Shown: positions 37,568-46,922, numbered from the stretch's first letter. The stretch: 64,000 nucleotides of DNA from Methylophaga lonarensis MPL (GCF_000349205.1 NZ_APHR01000013.1:1-64000); one strand, 5' to 3'. Program-made: numbers and translations. The notes: generated by a model not told the origin, from the letters alone.

Positions 37568-38691
37568 TTTCGAAAATGGCGGGCACGTCTTTTTTGTCGC
37601 CAACGCAAGTAGCCGCTCACCAACAGCACCAGTGGCAGCAAGCCTGACAAAGCAATCACGCTGCGACCTGCAACCCCAAACGCTTCACCATTGTGTAAAG
37701 GGTGCAACCAGTTCATCACAGTGTCACCGGAAGCCACATTGGTGGGATCAAACTTGTGCAGAATTTCGCCCGTGTACGGATTAATCCATAACAGGCTTTT
37801 CGGAAAACGTTGTCCAGGTTCAGCAGCCTGTTGCATTCGGACAAAAAAGACGCCATCTGAATCGCCTGGCGTTTGAATCCAGCGCATTCTGGCGTTTGGA
37901 AACGCAGCTTCGGCGATTTTGTGAATCTCATCCAGCGATAAAAAGGCTTCTGACCGTTCGGTGACGCGAGGCGAAGGATGCTGCTCAAGTGGTGATAACT
38001 GATTAATCAGCGGAGTGAACCATTGCGGTTGTGCCAGCATGACGCCAGTGACAATGATGACCAGTAATAACAGACTGCTGTAGATGGCCGTGAGGGTATG
38101 AATGTCATAGACCTTGCGAGCAAAACCATGCCTTAAACGTATTTTCAGCGCTGATTTGAGACGCTGTTTGGAGGGCCACCACAGAATCAGTCCGCTGGTG
38201 ATTGATACCAGTAGCAACAGCCCAATGATGGCGATCAGCAAGATGCCGTTGCTGCCCAGTAACAAGCTATAGTGCAGGTTATAAATCCAGGTGACGGCGT
38301 AATCGCCCCAGAAACGCTCATTGATGATCTGCTGAGTGTAGGGATTAATCGCCACCATCAAGGGGGCAAAGCTCTGACCAGCAGTTTCTTCTGGATTGTA
38401 ATACCTGGCAGTGATGGCGTAGTCAGCATGTGCCGGCAATTCCAGTCGCCAGACATCGGGCCGATGCGGATGTGTGGCCTGAAGTTTTTCCAGCACTGGC
38501 TGCAGTTGGAATGCGCTGGATTCAGCAGGCACCTCAACCACCAGTTCTGGATTCAGCCATCGATCAAGTTCGGGATAAAAAGCCAGAATACTGCCGGTCA
38601 AACCCAGCACGGCGAAGATGACACCGATGGTTAAGCCTAACCATAGGTGAACATTCAGCCAAAGACGTCTATACGAGAGCGGAACAGTCAA
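37549..38691 (-). CDS. PepSY-associated membrane protein
   Basis: A 380-residue PepSY_TM protein, distinct from the one at 5992. Helices near residues 12-36 (LWLGLTIGVIFAVLGLTGSILAF), 140-165, 190-220 and a C-terminal one before RWRQKRR; the periplasmic parts carry the PepSY-like EIHKIAEAAFPNARMRWI. The only in-frame start is TTG at 38691. Such proteins are linked to iron uptake, but no siderophore receptor or Fur box lies nearby. The gene stands between a convergent amidotransferase and a same-strand EEP-family gene. Confidence 0.83.
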   Translation of the reverse strand: MTVPLSYRRLWLNVHLWLGLTIGVIFAVLGLTGSILAFYPELDRWLNPELVVEVPAESSAFQLQPVLEKLQATHPHRPDVWRLELPAHADYAITARYYNPEETAGQSFAPLMVAINPYTQQIINERFWGDYAVTWIYNLHYSLLLGSNGILLIAIIGLLLLVSITSGLILWWPSKQRLKSALKIRLRHGFARKVYDIHTLTAIYSSLLLLVIIVTGVMLAQPQWFTPLINQLSPLEQHPSPRVTERSEAFLSLDEIHKIAEAAFPNARMRWIQTPGDSDGVFFVRMQQAAEPGQRFPKSLLWINPYTGEILHKFDPTNVASGDTVMNWLHPLHNGEAFGVAGRSVIALSGLLPLVLLVSGYLRWRQKRRARHFRNQALVR

Positions 38692-38734
38692 ATGCCATCA
38701 TCCATGAGCAACCGCAGGAAATTCATGTCAGGCG

Positions 38735-39487
38735 TCAGATTTCAAAGGCGGCGATTAATGGCGCATGATCAGACAGGTTAGTCCAGGCTGAACGTGGCGG
38801 TCTTTCACACAGTGTTGCTTCGAGACCACGATAATAGATGCGATCCATTTTCAGTACCGGCAGCCAGGCAGGCCATGTGCGGGCATGGCGATTGTGCAAC
38901 GCCCGATAGGCTTCTCTGAGATCCAGCCTGCGGGCAAAATGTTTCTCGGCCTGACCGCTCCAGTCATTGAAATCACCAGCAACAATCAATGGCGCGTTAT
39001 CTGGCACATGTGAGCCAATACGTTCACACAGTGTGACAAACTGTCTTCTGCGCTCGATGCCGAGCAGGCCAAGATGAATGCAGATAATGTGCAGTTGCTG
39101 ATCACTGCCAGGCATCTCAATAACACCATGCAACAGGCTGCGACTGGCCCAGCTGAACGGCGAAACATTGATGTTTTCCCACTGAATCAGTGGAAATTTG
39201 CTGAGGATGGCATTGCCATGATGGCCGACGTTATAAACGGCGTTTTTGGCATAGGCAACGTGCGGCCAGACATCCTTAGCCAGAAACTCGGAATGACAAC
39301 AATCCGGCCAATGCATTTGCGTCTGTTGGTGTCCGGTATGTTCGCCCTGAATTTCCTGTAACAGCATGATGTCAGCATCGGTCTGCACCAGTGCCTCACG
39401 CATCTCGTGCAGAATGAACTGCCGATTGCCGGTATTAAAGCCTTTATGCAGGTTGTAGGTCAGTATTCGTAGCTGCTGTTTTTGCAT
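38735..39487 (-). CDS. Endonuclease/exonuclease/phosphatase family protein
   Basis: A 250-residue EEP-fold enzyme. The metal and catalytic residues are in TYNLHKGFN, DIMLLQEIQG, IVAGDFNDW and the C-terminal SDHAPLIA. Such enzymes cleave phosphodiesters in nucleic acids, lipids or small molecules; the substrate cannot be told. No signal peptide, so cytoplasmic. It lies at the end of a leftward run with the kinase-fusion and oxygenase genes. Confidence 0.87.
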   Translation of the reverse strand: MQKQQLRILTYNLHKGFNTGNRQFILHEMREALVQTDADIMLLQEIQGEHTGHQQTQMHWPDCCHSEFLAKDVWPHVAYAKNAVYNVGHHGNAILSKFPLIQWENINVSPFSWASRSLLHGVIEMPGSDQQLHIICIHLGLLGIERRRQFVTLCERIGSHVPDNAPLIVAGDFNDWSGQAEKHFARRLDLREAYRALHNRHARTWPAWLPVLKMDRIYYRGLEATLCERPPRSAWTNLSDHAPLIAAFEI

Positions 39488-39577
39488 GCGGTTCCGGATT
39501 TGCTAGTCACAAAAAGCTGTTTCAGCCTGATGCTGTTGTGGCTGGTACGAATATATCCGACAAGCCTGAAGGTCATC

Positions 39578-41839
39578 TTACTGCTGACCACGAAGTTTGC
39601 GCCAGATTCTCCGAACAGCCTTGCGACCAAACCGGCGTTTGAAACTGACCTTGAAATCGTAAAGATAGAACGGCAGCAAGTTTCTGAACGTCAGTTTTTG
39701 CGGTTTGAAGCGCTGACTGAAATACATGCCGAGCAGTTGATGTCTACCGGGCCAATGCAACTTGTTACAGATACGCGCTAAATCAGACAGACAATATTTG
39801 AAGGCAATGCCTTTGTTGAAAAAGCGTGCCCGGTTGATATCCACCAGCGTGAATTCAAGCCTGGCGTCAGCATGTTTTTTCACCAGAATATTGCCACCGG
39901 CCAGATCCCTGAACCAAATACCGCGACCGTGCAAATGCAGTAAAAATGTCGCCAGCTGCTGATAGGCATCCTTGTCACTGATTCCGTCAAACTCGGTGTG
40001 TCCTTCTGCAAAGGCGGACAGCATTTCCCGGGCTGTGAAGTCGTAATCAACGCGCTCACAAATGAAGTAGTTATTGAGCTGGGATTCGTCACCGACTTTT
40101 TCAAAATAAGCGATAGGCTTAGCGGTGGGTACGTTGCGTCGCAGCATTTCTCCGGCTGCGTTCCAGCTTCTGTGTGCTTTGGAAGGTTTATGCCGATCCA
40201 GCAAGCGCTTATGCGGATGCATTTTCAGCGGTTTTTTGACAACCAATTGTTCGCCGTTAATGCCAGTCACTTTCCAGATAGCATTGCGTGCTTTACGCAG
40301 CAGGCTTTGTTCATCGGCAGCCGGAAGATTATCTGGATGCAACTGTGTGCGGATCTGTTCTGCCTCTTCGGCACTATTGGCGACAATCATGCCGCGCCAA
40401 TCAGCGTCGTTGACGACAAAATACTGTTTGTCCGGCCAATGTCTGTAAATATGCTCAACCCGAGCTGGCGAGTGATAAATGTTAATTGGCTGAGTGGTGG
40501 TCCAGCGAAGATACACTGGCGCTTCGGTGATGAGATCCGGCAATTGTGACAAGGCTTCACCATCGCGGCTGAAGCAAGCGGCTGTCGCCAGATCAGCTTC
40601 TGAATACAAGTCACTCAAGGCGACGGCCTGACCATTCACCGTCCATGCGGCATGAATCAGATGCTGATCTTGCTGGAACACATGTATCTCAAGCTGATCG
40701 GCTGTTTGCAATGGTCCCAGATAAACGCTGGCTGGAATCAGACGGTTAAATGCCTGCATTGCCTGGAAAGCAGGCCGAACTCTGAAATCAGTCACCTGAC
40801 CTGACACACTACGATAGTGAGTGATGCGTTCCAGTTCTGGATAGCTGCCAGTACCATCATCAATCAGACCTTCACGGGCACAAATCAGCGGTCCCCAGTT
40901 GACCTGATCAAACGCGCCAGAAGCGGCCAGCAGAATAAAATAGCGAGACAGGTAATCAGCCTGCTTTTGTTCACTGTTAAGCAGCAGACGTTCAATGCGC
41001 GGCAAGGTCCAGAAGGCCGCAGGAGTGACCATCTTTTTGACCCCGAAATGGTCATTGATTTTACGCAGCAGGCGCGCTTTTTTGACCAGGTTGAATCGAA
41101 GTCGGGTAGCCAGTTGGATGCCCAATATCCGGTGATCAAAGCGTTCCGGTTCAGTGACCCGTTCGCTGAACAGGTTGTTGGTATGAATATCCGGCAATTG
41201 ACCCAGCGCGCGAAACTCTTTGAGCATGGCGATGTTGTAGAGCGGCTCAAAGTCAGAAATATTCGGCCCTGCTATCGCAATGCCCTGTGCCGACAGGCAG
41301 CGCCAGGCAATATCCCAGGCATTAAAAAAACTTTGTGTATCGTAGCCCGCCCAACGGCGACGATTGCAGGTTGCGCCAATTTCCACCGCTGCGACCCGCT
41401 TGCCATAGCGACTGGCAATCATGTTGATAAAGTCTTGCCAGCGCTCTTGTGCGGCTTGTTGTTTCATTTGCTGTGCTTCACGAAACGGCTGCACCAGACT
41501 TAGCAGCACCTTGACCTCGGTGTTGAGTAATCGTTCCAGTAAACGTGCGACAGCGCCATCTTCATCGCCATAGGTGAAATCAAGTCGGACTTGTTTTAAC
41601 TTGAGTACCCGAATCGCTTCCAGCACGACTTCATCGGTTGCCGGGTCATCATTGGTGGTCACACCGACACCGACAAAGTCTTCGGGAATTTGATGGCCAC
41701 CCTGCGGAATATGACCGTTGCGGAAAGATAAGCCGCCAGTCAGAGCATAGGGCAGGGCATGTCTGAGCAGACGGCCATTCATTACAGGGCCGTTTTCTGG
41801 CAAAGCGGTGTTTTCAGTCGACGAGGGCGGCTGGTTCAT
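39578..41839 (-). CDS. Glycosidase-like barrel fused to a WaaP/Kdo-kinase-like domain
   Basis: A 753-residue two-domain protein. Residues about 35-430 look like a TIM-barrel glycosidase of the GH39/GH5 type (FVGVGVTTNDDP, VRLDFTYGD, AAVEIGATCNRRRW), although the usual asparagine-glutamate catalytic pair is replaced by EIGATCNR, so the barrel may bind rather than cleave. Residues about 510-753 are a lipopolysaccharide-kinase-type protein kinase fold with the ATP lysine in QLVVKKPLK, the catalytic aspartate in IWFRDLAGGNILV and the metal aspartate in TLVDINRARF. No signal peptide. Domain assignments are by eye; no known fusion of this type comes to mind. Confidence 0.75.
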   Translation of the reverse strand: MNQPPSSTENTALPENGPVMNGRLLRHALPYALTGGLSFRNGHIPQGGHQIPEDFVGVGVTTNDDPATDEVVLEAIRVLKLKQVRLDFTYGDEDGAVARLLERLLNTEVKVLLSLVQPFREAQQMKQQAAQERWQDFINMIASRYGKRVAAVEIGATCNRRRWAGYDTQSFFNAWDIAWRCLSAQGIAIAGPNISDFEPLYNIAMLKEFRALGQLPDIHTNNLFSERVTEPERFDHRILGIQLATRLRFNLVKKARLLRKINDHFGVKKMVTPAAFWTLPRIERLLLNSEQKQADYLSRYFILLAASGAFDQVNWGPLICAREGLIDDGTGSYPELERITHYRSVSGQVTDFRVRPAFQAMQAFNRLIPASVYLGPLQTADQLEIHVFQQDQHLIHAAWTVNGQAVALSDLYSEADLATAACFSRDGEALSQLPDLITEAPVYLRWTTTQPINIYHSPARVEHIYRHWPDKQYFVVNDADWRGMIVANSAEEAEQIRTQLHPDNLPAADEQSLLRKARNAIWKVTGINGEQLVVKKPLKMHPHKRLLDRHKPSKAHRSWNAAGEMLRRNVPTAKPIAYFEKVGDESQLNNYFICERVDYDFTAREMLSAFAEGHTEFDGISDKDAYQQLATFLLHLHGRGIWFRDLAGGNILVKKHADARLEFTLVDINRARFFNKGIAFKYCLSDLARICNKLHWPGRHQLLGMYFSQRFKPQKLTFRNLLPFYLYDFKVSFKRRFGRKAVRRIWRKLRGQQ

Positions 41840-41876
41840 TCAGATCAATCCAGTAGTCATGGTGGCGCGGTGGTTT

Positions 41877-42521
41877 TCAGTGTTTGACAGCAGATTTATT
41901 GCGTCTAAACAGGGCTTTGAGTTTGGCACTCAGTTTGTGGAAAAAACGATGTTTGCTGCTGGCTTTTTCGCTGGTCAAAAAGTTGATTTGAATCGAACGG
42001 CGGGTGCCTTCATAACTGGGATAGCCATGCCAGCAATTATCAGTGACTTTAAACGCTACCAGCGATCCCGGCCCTGGCGTGATTTCAGCGACATAATCAT
42101 CCATGTTCTCTCCATCTCGCAGCATACGCAGTCGACCGCTTGAAGCGGTCCATTCGTCATTGAGGTAAATCAGGATGGTGACCAGCTTGGTTTTGGAGTC
42201 CGTGTGAATACGGCCGTCTTTTTTTCGTGAATAGCCGCGAAGCGTCATCATCATCGGCAAATCCATGACATCTACAGCAAATTTGTCACGAATGATCTGA
42301 CGAAATTCCGGGCTGTCGATCGATTGCAGAAACTGCTGGAATCGTGGACTGATTTCAACATCATCCACATTGAAACTGCCGCCATCCTCAATGCTGGGAA
42401 AATCTTGCAGAATCCCGGCAAGCTGCGTGTCGTCGATACTGCGTTCAACGCTGAAAAAAGGAAACGGATCAGTTTGAACCGGCGCTGAACGCAGGGATTC
42501 AATATTTAAAACAGTGCTCAT
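41877..42521 (-). CDS. 2OG-Fe(II) oxygenase (prolyl 4-hydroxylase-like)
   Basis: A 214-residue dioxygenase. The iron-binding triad is visible as the HxD in GRIHTDSKTKLVTILIYLND and the distal histidine in NCWHGYP, with the 2-oxoglutarate arginine in GTRRSIQINF. The family hydroxylates prolines or other residues in proteins or small molecules. The start is ATG at 42521 with GAGG six bases upstream; a longer frame from 42533 would overlap the peptidase gene's stop. Its operon neighbours include a secreted peptidase and a kinase-like fusion. Confidence 0.87.
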   Translation of the reverse strand: MSTVLNIESLRSAPVQTDPFPFFSVERSIDDTQLAGILQDFPSIEDGGSFNVDDVEISPRFQQFLQSIDSPEFRQIIRDKFAVDVMDLPMMMTLRGYSRKKDGRIHTDSKTKLVTILIYLNDEWTASSGRLRMLRDGENMDDYVAEITPGPGSLVAFKVTDNCWHGYPSYEGTRRSIQINFLTSEKASSKHRFFHKLSAKLKALFRRNKSAVKH

Positions 42522-42529
42522 GGAAGGCC

Positions 42530-43648
42530 TCAACGCTGCCAGTTTGGATCATCAGAAAATACACGCACCATGATAATACAACCACTGATATTGTGCTTTT
42601 GCTTATTCAGATGCTTGTTGAAACAAATGGCTTCTGGCACCGCGGTTACCACGGGCAGGCGACGGTCGGGCAGGCCAGTCTCAGCTTGCTGGTCATCCAA
42701 TGCTCGCATGGTTTGATGGGTTGATTGCAGGTGGGAGTTGTCAGGCGCAATAGAGAGCCCACAGGCTGCGGCACTGCGAGCCTGCTGCGGACATTGCAAT
42801 GCTTTGAGTACATGGGCGCGGTTGTTCCAAAGGTCAGCTTGCAATGGGTTTTGCGCCAGTGCTCTGGCAAACACCTCATCTGCGGCGCGGTAATCTGATT
42901 GCTCGTATAAAAGATTGGTCAGTGCAATGGTTGAGCTTGAAGATGAAGGCCATTCTTGATGAGCGGTCTGATATGCGGTCAGCGCGGCTTCAGTCTGGCC
43001 GGTCTGTTGCAAATCATAAGCACTGCGTAACCAGTTTACTTCATTGACAGTGGCGGGCAGTTGATGAGGGTCGACAATCACCAGTCCCCAGTAGTCAGTT
43101 CTGGCCCAGGTGCGTTCAAAGGTGGCCAAGGCGGTTGTCATGCGTTTGGTTTCGGCTGAACGCAGGATGACAGTTTGCTGGTTCAGATCAAAACCAACCA
43201 CCACAGCGTAATGCCAGAAAGGCATCCAGTTATAGCCAAGGTTTTGCATCACCAGCACCGGGTTGCCAGCCTCAACCTCGCTGAATAAATCGCTCATTGA
43301 TGGATTGATTGGATAAGCGACCAAACCTTGTCGACGTGCGGCTGCCGTCATTTCAATTTGCAGGCTGCCTTTACGCTCTGGCACATAGACCTGAGCGGTC
43401 AGTTCATCGGGGCTGATTTCAATATCCCGAAAATTCAGCACCGTGGCCAAAGCCGCCGGGCCACATTGATATTCGGTTTGGGGGAAAAACGGCACATCAA
43501 AAAGCTCGATGTGGGGCTCGGCATGATCGAGCTGCATCAGTTGCTGTGTCTGTGGCGTGTGGCTACAGCCTGATAGCAACAGCATCAGCAAGACAAAAAA
43601 AACACCCAGCCGTGGCTGGGTGTTGGTGGTCAAAAATACCGAGGTCAT
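42530..43648 (-). CDS. PA2778-family lipoprotein cysteine peptidase with TPR region
   Basis: A 372-residue lipoprotein (lipobox LLSGC near residue 28). A C39-like cysteine peptidase domain has the catalytic cysteine in EYQCGPAALATVLNF and the histidine in WHYAVVVGFD. TPR-like helices follow, with ALTAYQTAHQEWP and ADEVFARALAQNPLQADLW. This matches the PA2778 family, usually encoded with a PA2779 gene as here. C39 peptidases cleave double-glycine leaders in exporters, but this member is anchored in the envelope and its substrate is unknown. The stop and start with the neighbour share one base (TAATG). Confidence 0.87.
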   Translation of the reverse strand: MTSVFLTTNTQPRLGVFFVLLMLLLSGCSHTPQTQQLMQLDHAEPHIELFDVPFFPQTEYQCGPAALATVLNFRDIEISPDELTAQVYVPERKGSLQIEMTAAARRQGLVAYPINPSMSDLFSEVEAGNPVLVMQNLGYNWMPFWHYAVVVGFDLNQQTVILRSAETKRMTTALATFERTWARTDYWGLVIVDPHQLPATVNEVNWLRSAYDLQQTGQTEAALTAYQTAHQEWPSSSSSTIALTNLLYEQSDYRAADEVFARALAQNPLQADLWNNRAHVLKALQCPQQARSAAACGLSIAPDNSHLQSTHQTMRALDDQQAETGLPDRRLPVVTAVPEAICFNKHLNKQKHNISGCIIMVRVFSDDPNWQR

Positions 43649-44028
43649 TATCTCACTGGGCGTACGAAAGAGAAGATGTTGGTTGCGCCAATCGCATCAG
43701 TAATCACAAAGACGACAAAGATGATGACGACGACACCCAGAACACCGGCACCGGCAGGCAGATCAGCCAGTCTTTCATTCAGTTGGGCAACTTCCAGATC
43801 CGTCATGCTGTTAACACGTTCTGCCGCTTGTTCCGCCGAGACGCCCATTGCCAGCAGTTGTGATTGCACATCGTCACGATCCAGCAAAGCAATCAGCTGA
43901 GCACGGTCATACTGGCTTTGTTCTACGGCAATCACATCAGGCGTTGAAATCATCGCGGCTTGTAGTGGCAAGGTGGTGGTGCCGAAGAAAGCAAGAATCA
44001 TAATCCAGCTTGTCAGTTTGCGTTTCAT
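43648..44028 (-). CDS. PA2779-family exported small protein
   Basis: A 126-residue protein with a cleaved signal (MKRKLTSWIMILAFFGTTTL, cleavage near LQA-A). The middle is helical and charged (DRAQLIALLDRDDVQSQLLAMG, split by MGVSAEQAAERVNSM), and the C-terminal part is a glycine- and valine-rich membrane segment after LADLPAGAGVLGVV. It fits the PA2779 family, which always accompanies PA2778 peptidases. It may be a substrate or partner of that peptidase; its function is not established. Confidence 0.85.
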   Translation of the reverse strand: MKRKLTSWIMILAFFGTTTLPLQAAMISTPDVIAVEQSQYDRAQLIALLDRDDVQSQLLAMGVSAEQAAERVNSMTDLEVAQLNERLADLPAGAGVLGVVVIIFVVFVITDAIGATNIFSFVRPVR

Positions 44029-44441
44029 AAATCACCTTTCATTGTTGAGGTTAAAAAATGGTTCAGCTGGCAAGCGGGCTTGCCTTGTTCACTCATCTGG
44101 TGCGTTCAAGTATGCAGTCTGTGTGCATTTGATGTTGTGTGATGGTTCAAAAATAGCATTCATCAGCCAGTTTGAAAAGTATAAATATTGTAAAGTTCAT
44201 TTTTTAACTTGTTGAAAACTATGTTTATTGTGTGGTTAATTTTGGGGCTTTGTTGAATTTCCATGAACAAACACGCCTGTTTGCTTGTCGGCTTATGGCA
44301 TGAGTGTTGCGTAATTTTGTCGTGCAGACTTGGCCTGAACCAGGCGGTTTGCAAATTCCGCGCAATCTGTTCATTGTGAAAATGCAATTGTTTTGAATCC
44401 AGAACAGCAGCCACCAACGCTGTTCAAACCGGGGAGGGACC
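44029..44441. other. Intergenic region upstream of the doe operon
   Basis: About 410 bases without a gene. It divides the leftward PA2779 operon from the rightward doe operon and should hold both promoters. The right part carries a sequence matching a sigma-54 promoter (44297-44310) and a purine-rich RBS (GGGGAGGGACC) just before the doeB2 ATG. No binding site for a known ectoine regulator was recognised. Confidence 0.6.
44297..44310 (+). promoter_or_regulatory. Putative sigma-54 (-24/-12) promoter of the doe operon
   Basis: The sequence TGGCATGAGTGTTGC contains GG and GC separated by exactly 10 bases and matches the TGGCACG-N4-TTGC consensus except for one C-to-T. It points to a start site near 44322, about 120 bases upstream of doeB2. 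A sigma-54 promoter would need an activator and would fit nitrogen-responsive control of ectoine use. Inferred from sequence only. Confidence 0.55.
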
Positions 44442-45623
44442 ATGTCAGATGTCTGGCAGAAAACCATCACCACCGCACAAAAAATCCGACGTGAGCTTCA
44501 TTCCGAACCCGAGCTGGGTTGGCAGGAGTTCAAGACTGCGAGCCGAATTCGCGAGTATCTGAGCACCCTGAATATCAGCTGGCGACCGTGTGCAGGCACT
44601 GGCACGCTGGCTACTCTCAATGCTGAGGCCAAAGGGCCACATATCGCCTTGCGTGGTGATATTGATGCCTTGCCGATTCAGGAAGACACCCAGAAAAGCT
44701 GGACATCTCGGCAGAGCGGCTGCATGCATGCCTGTGGTCATGACGGACATACTGCAACCTTATTAGCGGCTGCCAGTTGGCTGAAATTCCACGAACATAG
44801 TCTGCCCGGACCGGTAACGCTCATTTTTCAGCCCGCTGAAGAGGGCGGTCACGGGGCCAGAGAAATGATCAACGACGGCGCGCTGGAAGGCGTCGATAAA
44901 ATTTTTGGCTGGCATAACTGGCCAGCCATTCCGTTCGGCCAGTTGCTGTGTCCTGATGGTCTGGTGATGTGTGGTAACGGCACTTTTGAAATACACCTCA
45001 CGGGACAAGGTGGACATGCCAGTCAGCCAGAGTTATGTCGAGATCCGGTGCTGGCGGCCAGTGCAATTACCTTGAATCTGCAACAGATCATCAGCCGCAG
45101 ACTGGCACCACAGCAAACCGCCGTGGTCAGTGTGACTTCAATTAATGCGCCCAGTGCGGCCACCGTGATTCCACAAAATGCCATGCTGGGTGGCAGTATT
45201 CGTGTGCCCGACCGGGTCACCCGTGATGAAGTGAATCGGCTGATTACCGAGATCAGTCAACAAACAGCGCTGACTTTTGGCGTTGCTGCAGATGTGCATA
45301 TCAGTCCTCGTTATGACGCGACGATCAACCACGCTGTCGAAGCCATGCAAGTGCGCCAGACTTGGCAGTCGCTTTATGGTGAGCAATCCATTGACAGCCT
45401 GACAACTGTGCCAATCATGGCCTCAGAAGATTTCAGTTATTACCTGCAGGAAATTCCCGGTGCCTTTGCCCTGATTGGCAGTGACGATGGTCCTGATCAC
45501 CAATCACCCTGTCACAGCCCGCATTACGATTTCAATGATCGACTGATCCCGCTGGTCAGTTGTCTGTTTTCGCGCCTGGTTGGCGCACCTGTTCCGGAGG
45601 AAGCATTCCCCGACATCGCTTGA
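44442..45623 (+). CDS. doeB2: M20-type N-acetyl-diaminobutyrate deacetylase (DoeB2-like)
   Basis: A 393-residue metallo-amidohydrolase of the M20 family. Motifs are RRELHSEPELGWQEF near the start, the metal-binding MHACGHDGHTATLL and PAEEGGHGAREMI, and a late MASEDFSYYLQEIPGA. In ectoine breakdown the N-acetyl-2,4-diaminobutyrate made by DoeA is deacetylated; in many organisms an AstE/AspA-type DoeB does this, and an M20 enzyme, DoeB2, is used in others. The assignment rests on its place as first gene of a doeD-doeA-doeC operon; alone it would only be called an M20 amidohydrolase. Confidence 0.8.
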   Translation: MSDVWQKTITTAQKIRRELHSEPELGWQEFKTASRIREYLSTLNISWRPCAGTGTLATLNAEAKGPHIALRGDIDALPIQEDTQKSWTSRQSGCMHACGHDGHTATLLAAASWLKFHEHSLPGPVTLIFQPAEEGGHGAREMINDGALEGVDKIFGWHNWPAIPFGQLLCPDGLVMCGNGTFEIHLTGQGGHASQPELCRDPVLAASAITLNLQQIISRRLAPQQTAVVSVTSINAPSAATVIPQNAMLGGSIRVPDRVTRDEVNRLITEISQQTALTFGVAADVHISPRYDATINHAVEAMQVRQTWQSLYGEQSIDSLTTVPIMASEDFSYYLQEIPGAFALIGSDDGPDHQSPCHSPHYDFNDRLIPLVSCLFSRLVGAPVPEEAFPDIA

Positions 45624-45641
45624 TTTTCAGAGGAGAAGCCA

Positions 45642-46922
45642 ATGAGCATATTCGAGCAACGAGAGTCCGCCATTAAAGCCTACTGCCGGGTCTACCCGAC
45701 CGTGTTTGATAAAGCAGACAACGCGCGGCAAACCGACGAAAACGGCAAGCAATATATCGACTTTTTTGCAGGGGCCGGAGTACTCAACTTTGGTCATAAC
45801 AACCAACGCATGACAGCTGCTGTGGTGGATTATCTGCAATCAGGTGGCGTGATTCACAGCCTGGATATGCATACCACCGCCAAACGTCGTTATATGGAGC
45901 ACTTCACCGAGACCATTCTGAAACCTCGCAACATGACACATCGTTTGCAGTTTATGGGGCCGACCGGCACCAACTCGGTTGAAGCCGCCATGAAACTGGC
46001 TCGCAGAGCTACTGGACGTCAGGATATTGTGGCATTCAGTCATGGCTTTCATGGCATGACGCTGGGGGCATTAAGTGCCACGGCCAATCAATATTTCCGA
46101 AATGCTGCTGGCGTGCCGCTCAACCACGTCAAGCACTTTGCTTTTGGTTGTGACAAGCCTTGCCCCGGCTGCGAACTGGGCTGCGGCATGAACAGCATTG
46201 ATCAACTCAGGGCCATTTATACCGATAGTTCCAGTGGTATCGCACCGCCTGCGGCATTTTTACTGGAGACCATTCAGGCTGAAGGCGGCGTAAAAGTGGC
46301 CGATAAAGACTGGATTCAGGCACTGGCACAATTGGCAAAAGAAGTCGGTTCATTATTGATTGTTGATGATATTCAGGTGGGCATGGGCCGCACCGGTTCT
46401 TTCTTCAGCTTCGATGATTTGGATATTGATCCGGACATTGTTTGCCTTGCCAAAGGCATCGGCGGTCTGGGCACACCCATGGCGATGAATCTGGTCAAAC
46501 CTGAGTTCGATGATCACTGGTCGCCGGGTGAGCATACCGGCACATTCCGTGGGCAAAACTTGTCTTTTGTCGCTGGGGACGTCGCACTGGACTACTTTGA
46601 CGATGATGCGCTGATGAACAAGGTGCGTCAGGACGGCGAAACCGTACTGAAAAAATTGCAGCCGCTGGCCGAGCAGCACGATGCCATCAACATCACCGGC
46701 AAAGGCATGATTGTCGGTCTGGATGTGGGCGATGGCGATCTGGCCAAAAAAATCGTTGCCCAGTGTTTTGACCAAGGATTGTTGATTGCCAGCTGTGGCA
46801 CCGGCGGCCGGGTGGTCAAACTGATTCCGCCGCTGACTATTCCTGATGAAGATTTGCAGCAGGGCCTGGATATTCTCGCCAAGGTCACCGACAGCGTGAT
46901 GCACATGGAGGCAGCGGCATGA
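45642..46922 (+). CDS. doeD: 2,4-diaminobutyrate aminotransferase of ectoine degradation
   Basis: A 426-residue class III PLP aminotransferase resembling EctB. The PLP lysine lies in DIVCLAKGIGGLG and the cofactor-binding aspartate in LLIVDDIQVGMGRTGSFFSF. DoeD converts diaminobutyrate to aspartate semialdehyde with 2-oxoglutarate as acceptor. EctB itself runs this in reverse for synthesis, but no ectA or ectC is nearby and the flanking genes are catabolic. RBS AGGAG precedes the ATG, and its stop overlaps the doeA start. Confidence 0.88.
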   Translation: MSIFEQRESAIKAYCRVYPTVFDKADNARQTDENGKQYIDFFAGAGVLNFGHNNQRMTAAVVDYLQSGGVIHSLDMHTTAKRRYMEHFTETILKPRNMTHRLQFMGPTGTNSVEAAMKLARRATGRQDIVAFSHGFHGMTLGALSATANQYFRNAAGVPLNHVKHFAFGCDKPCPGCELGCGMNSIDQLRAIYTDSSSGIAPPAAFLLETIQAEGGVKVADKDWIQALAQLAKEVGSLLIVDDIQVGMGRTGSFFSFDDLDIDPDIVCLAKGIGGLGTPMAMNLVKPEFDDHWSPGEHTGTFRGQNLSFVAGDVALDYFDDDALMNKVRQDGETVLKKLQPLAEQHDAINITGKGMIVGLDVGDGDLAKKIVAQCFDQGLLIASCGTGGRVVKLIPPLTIPDEDLQQGLDILAKVTDSVMHMEAAA

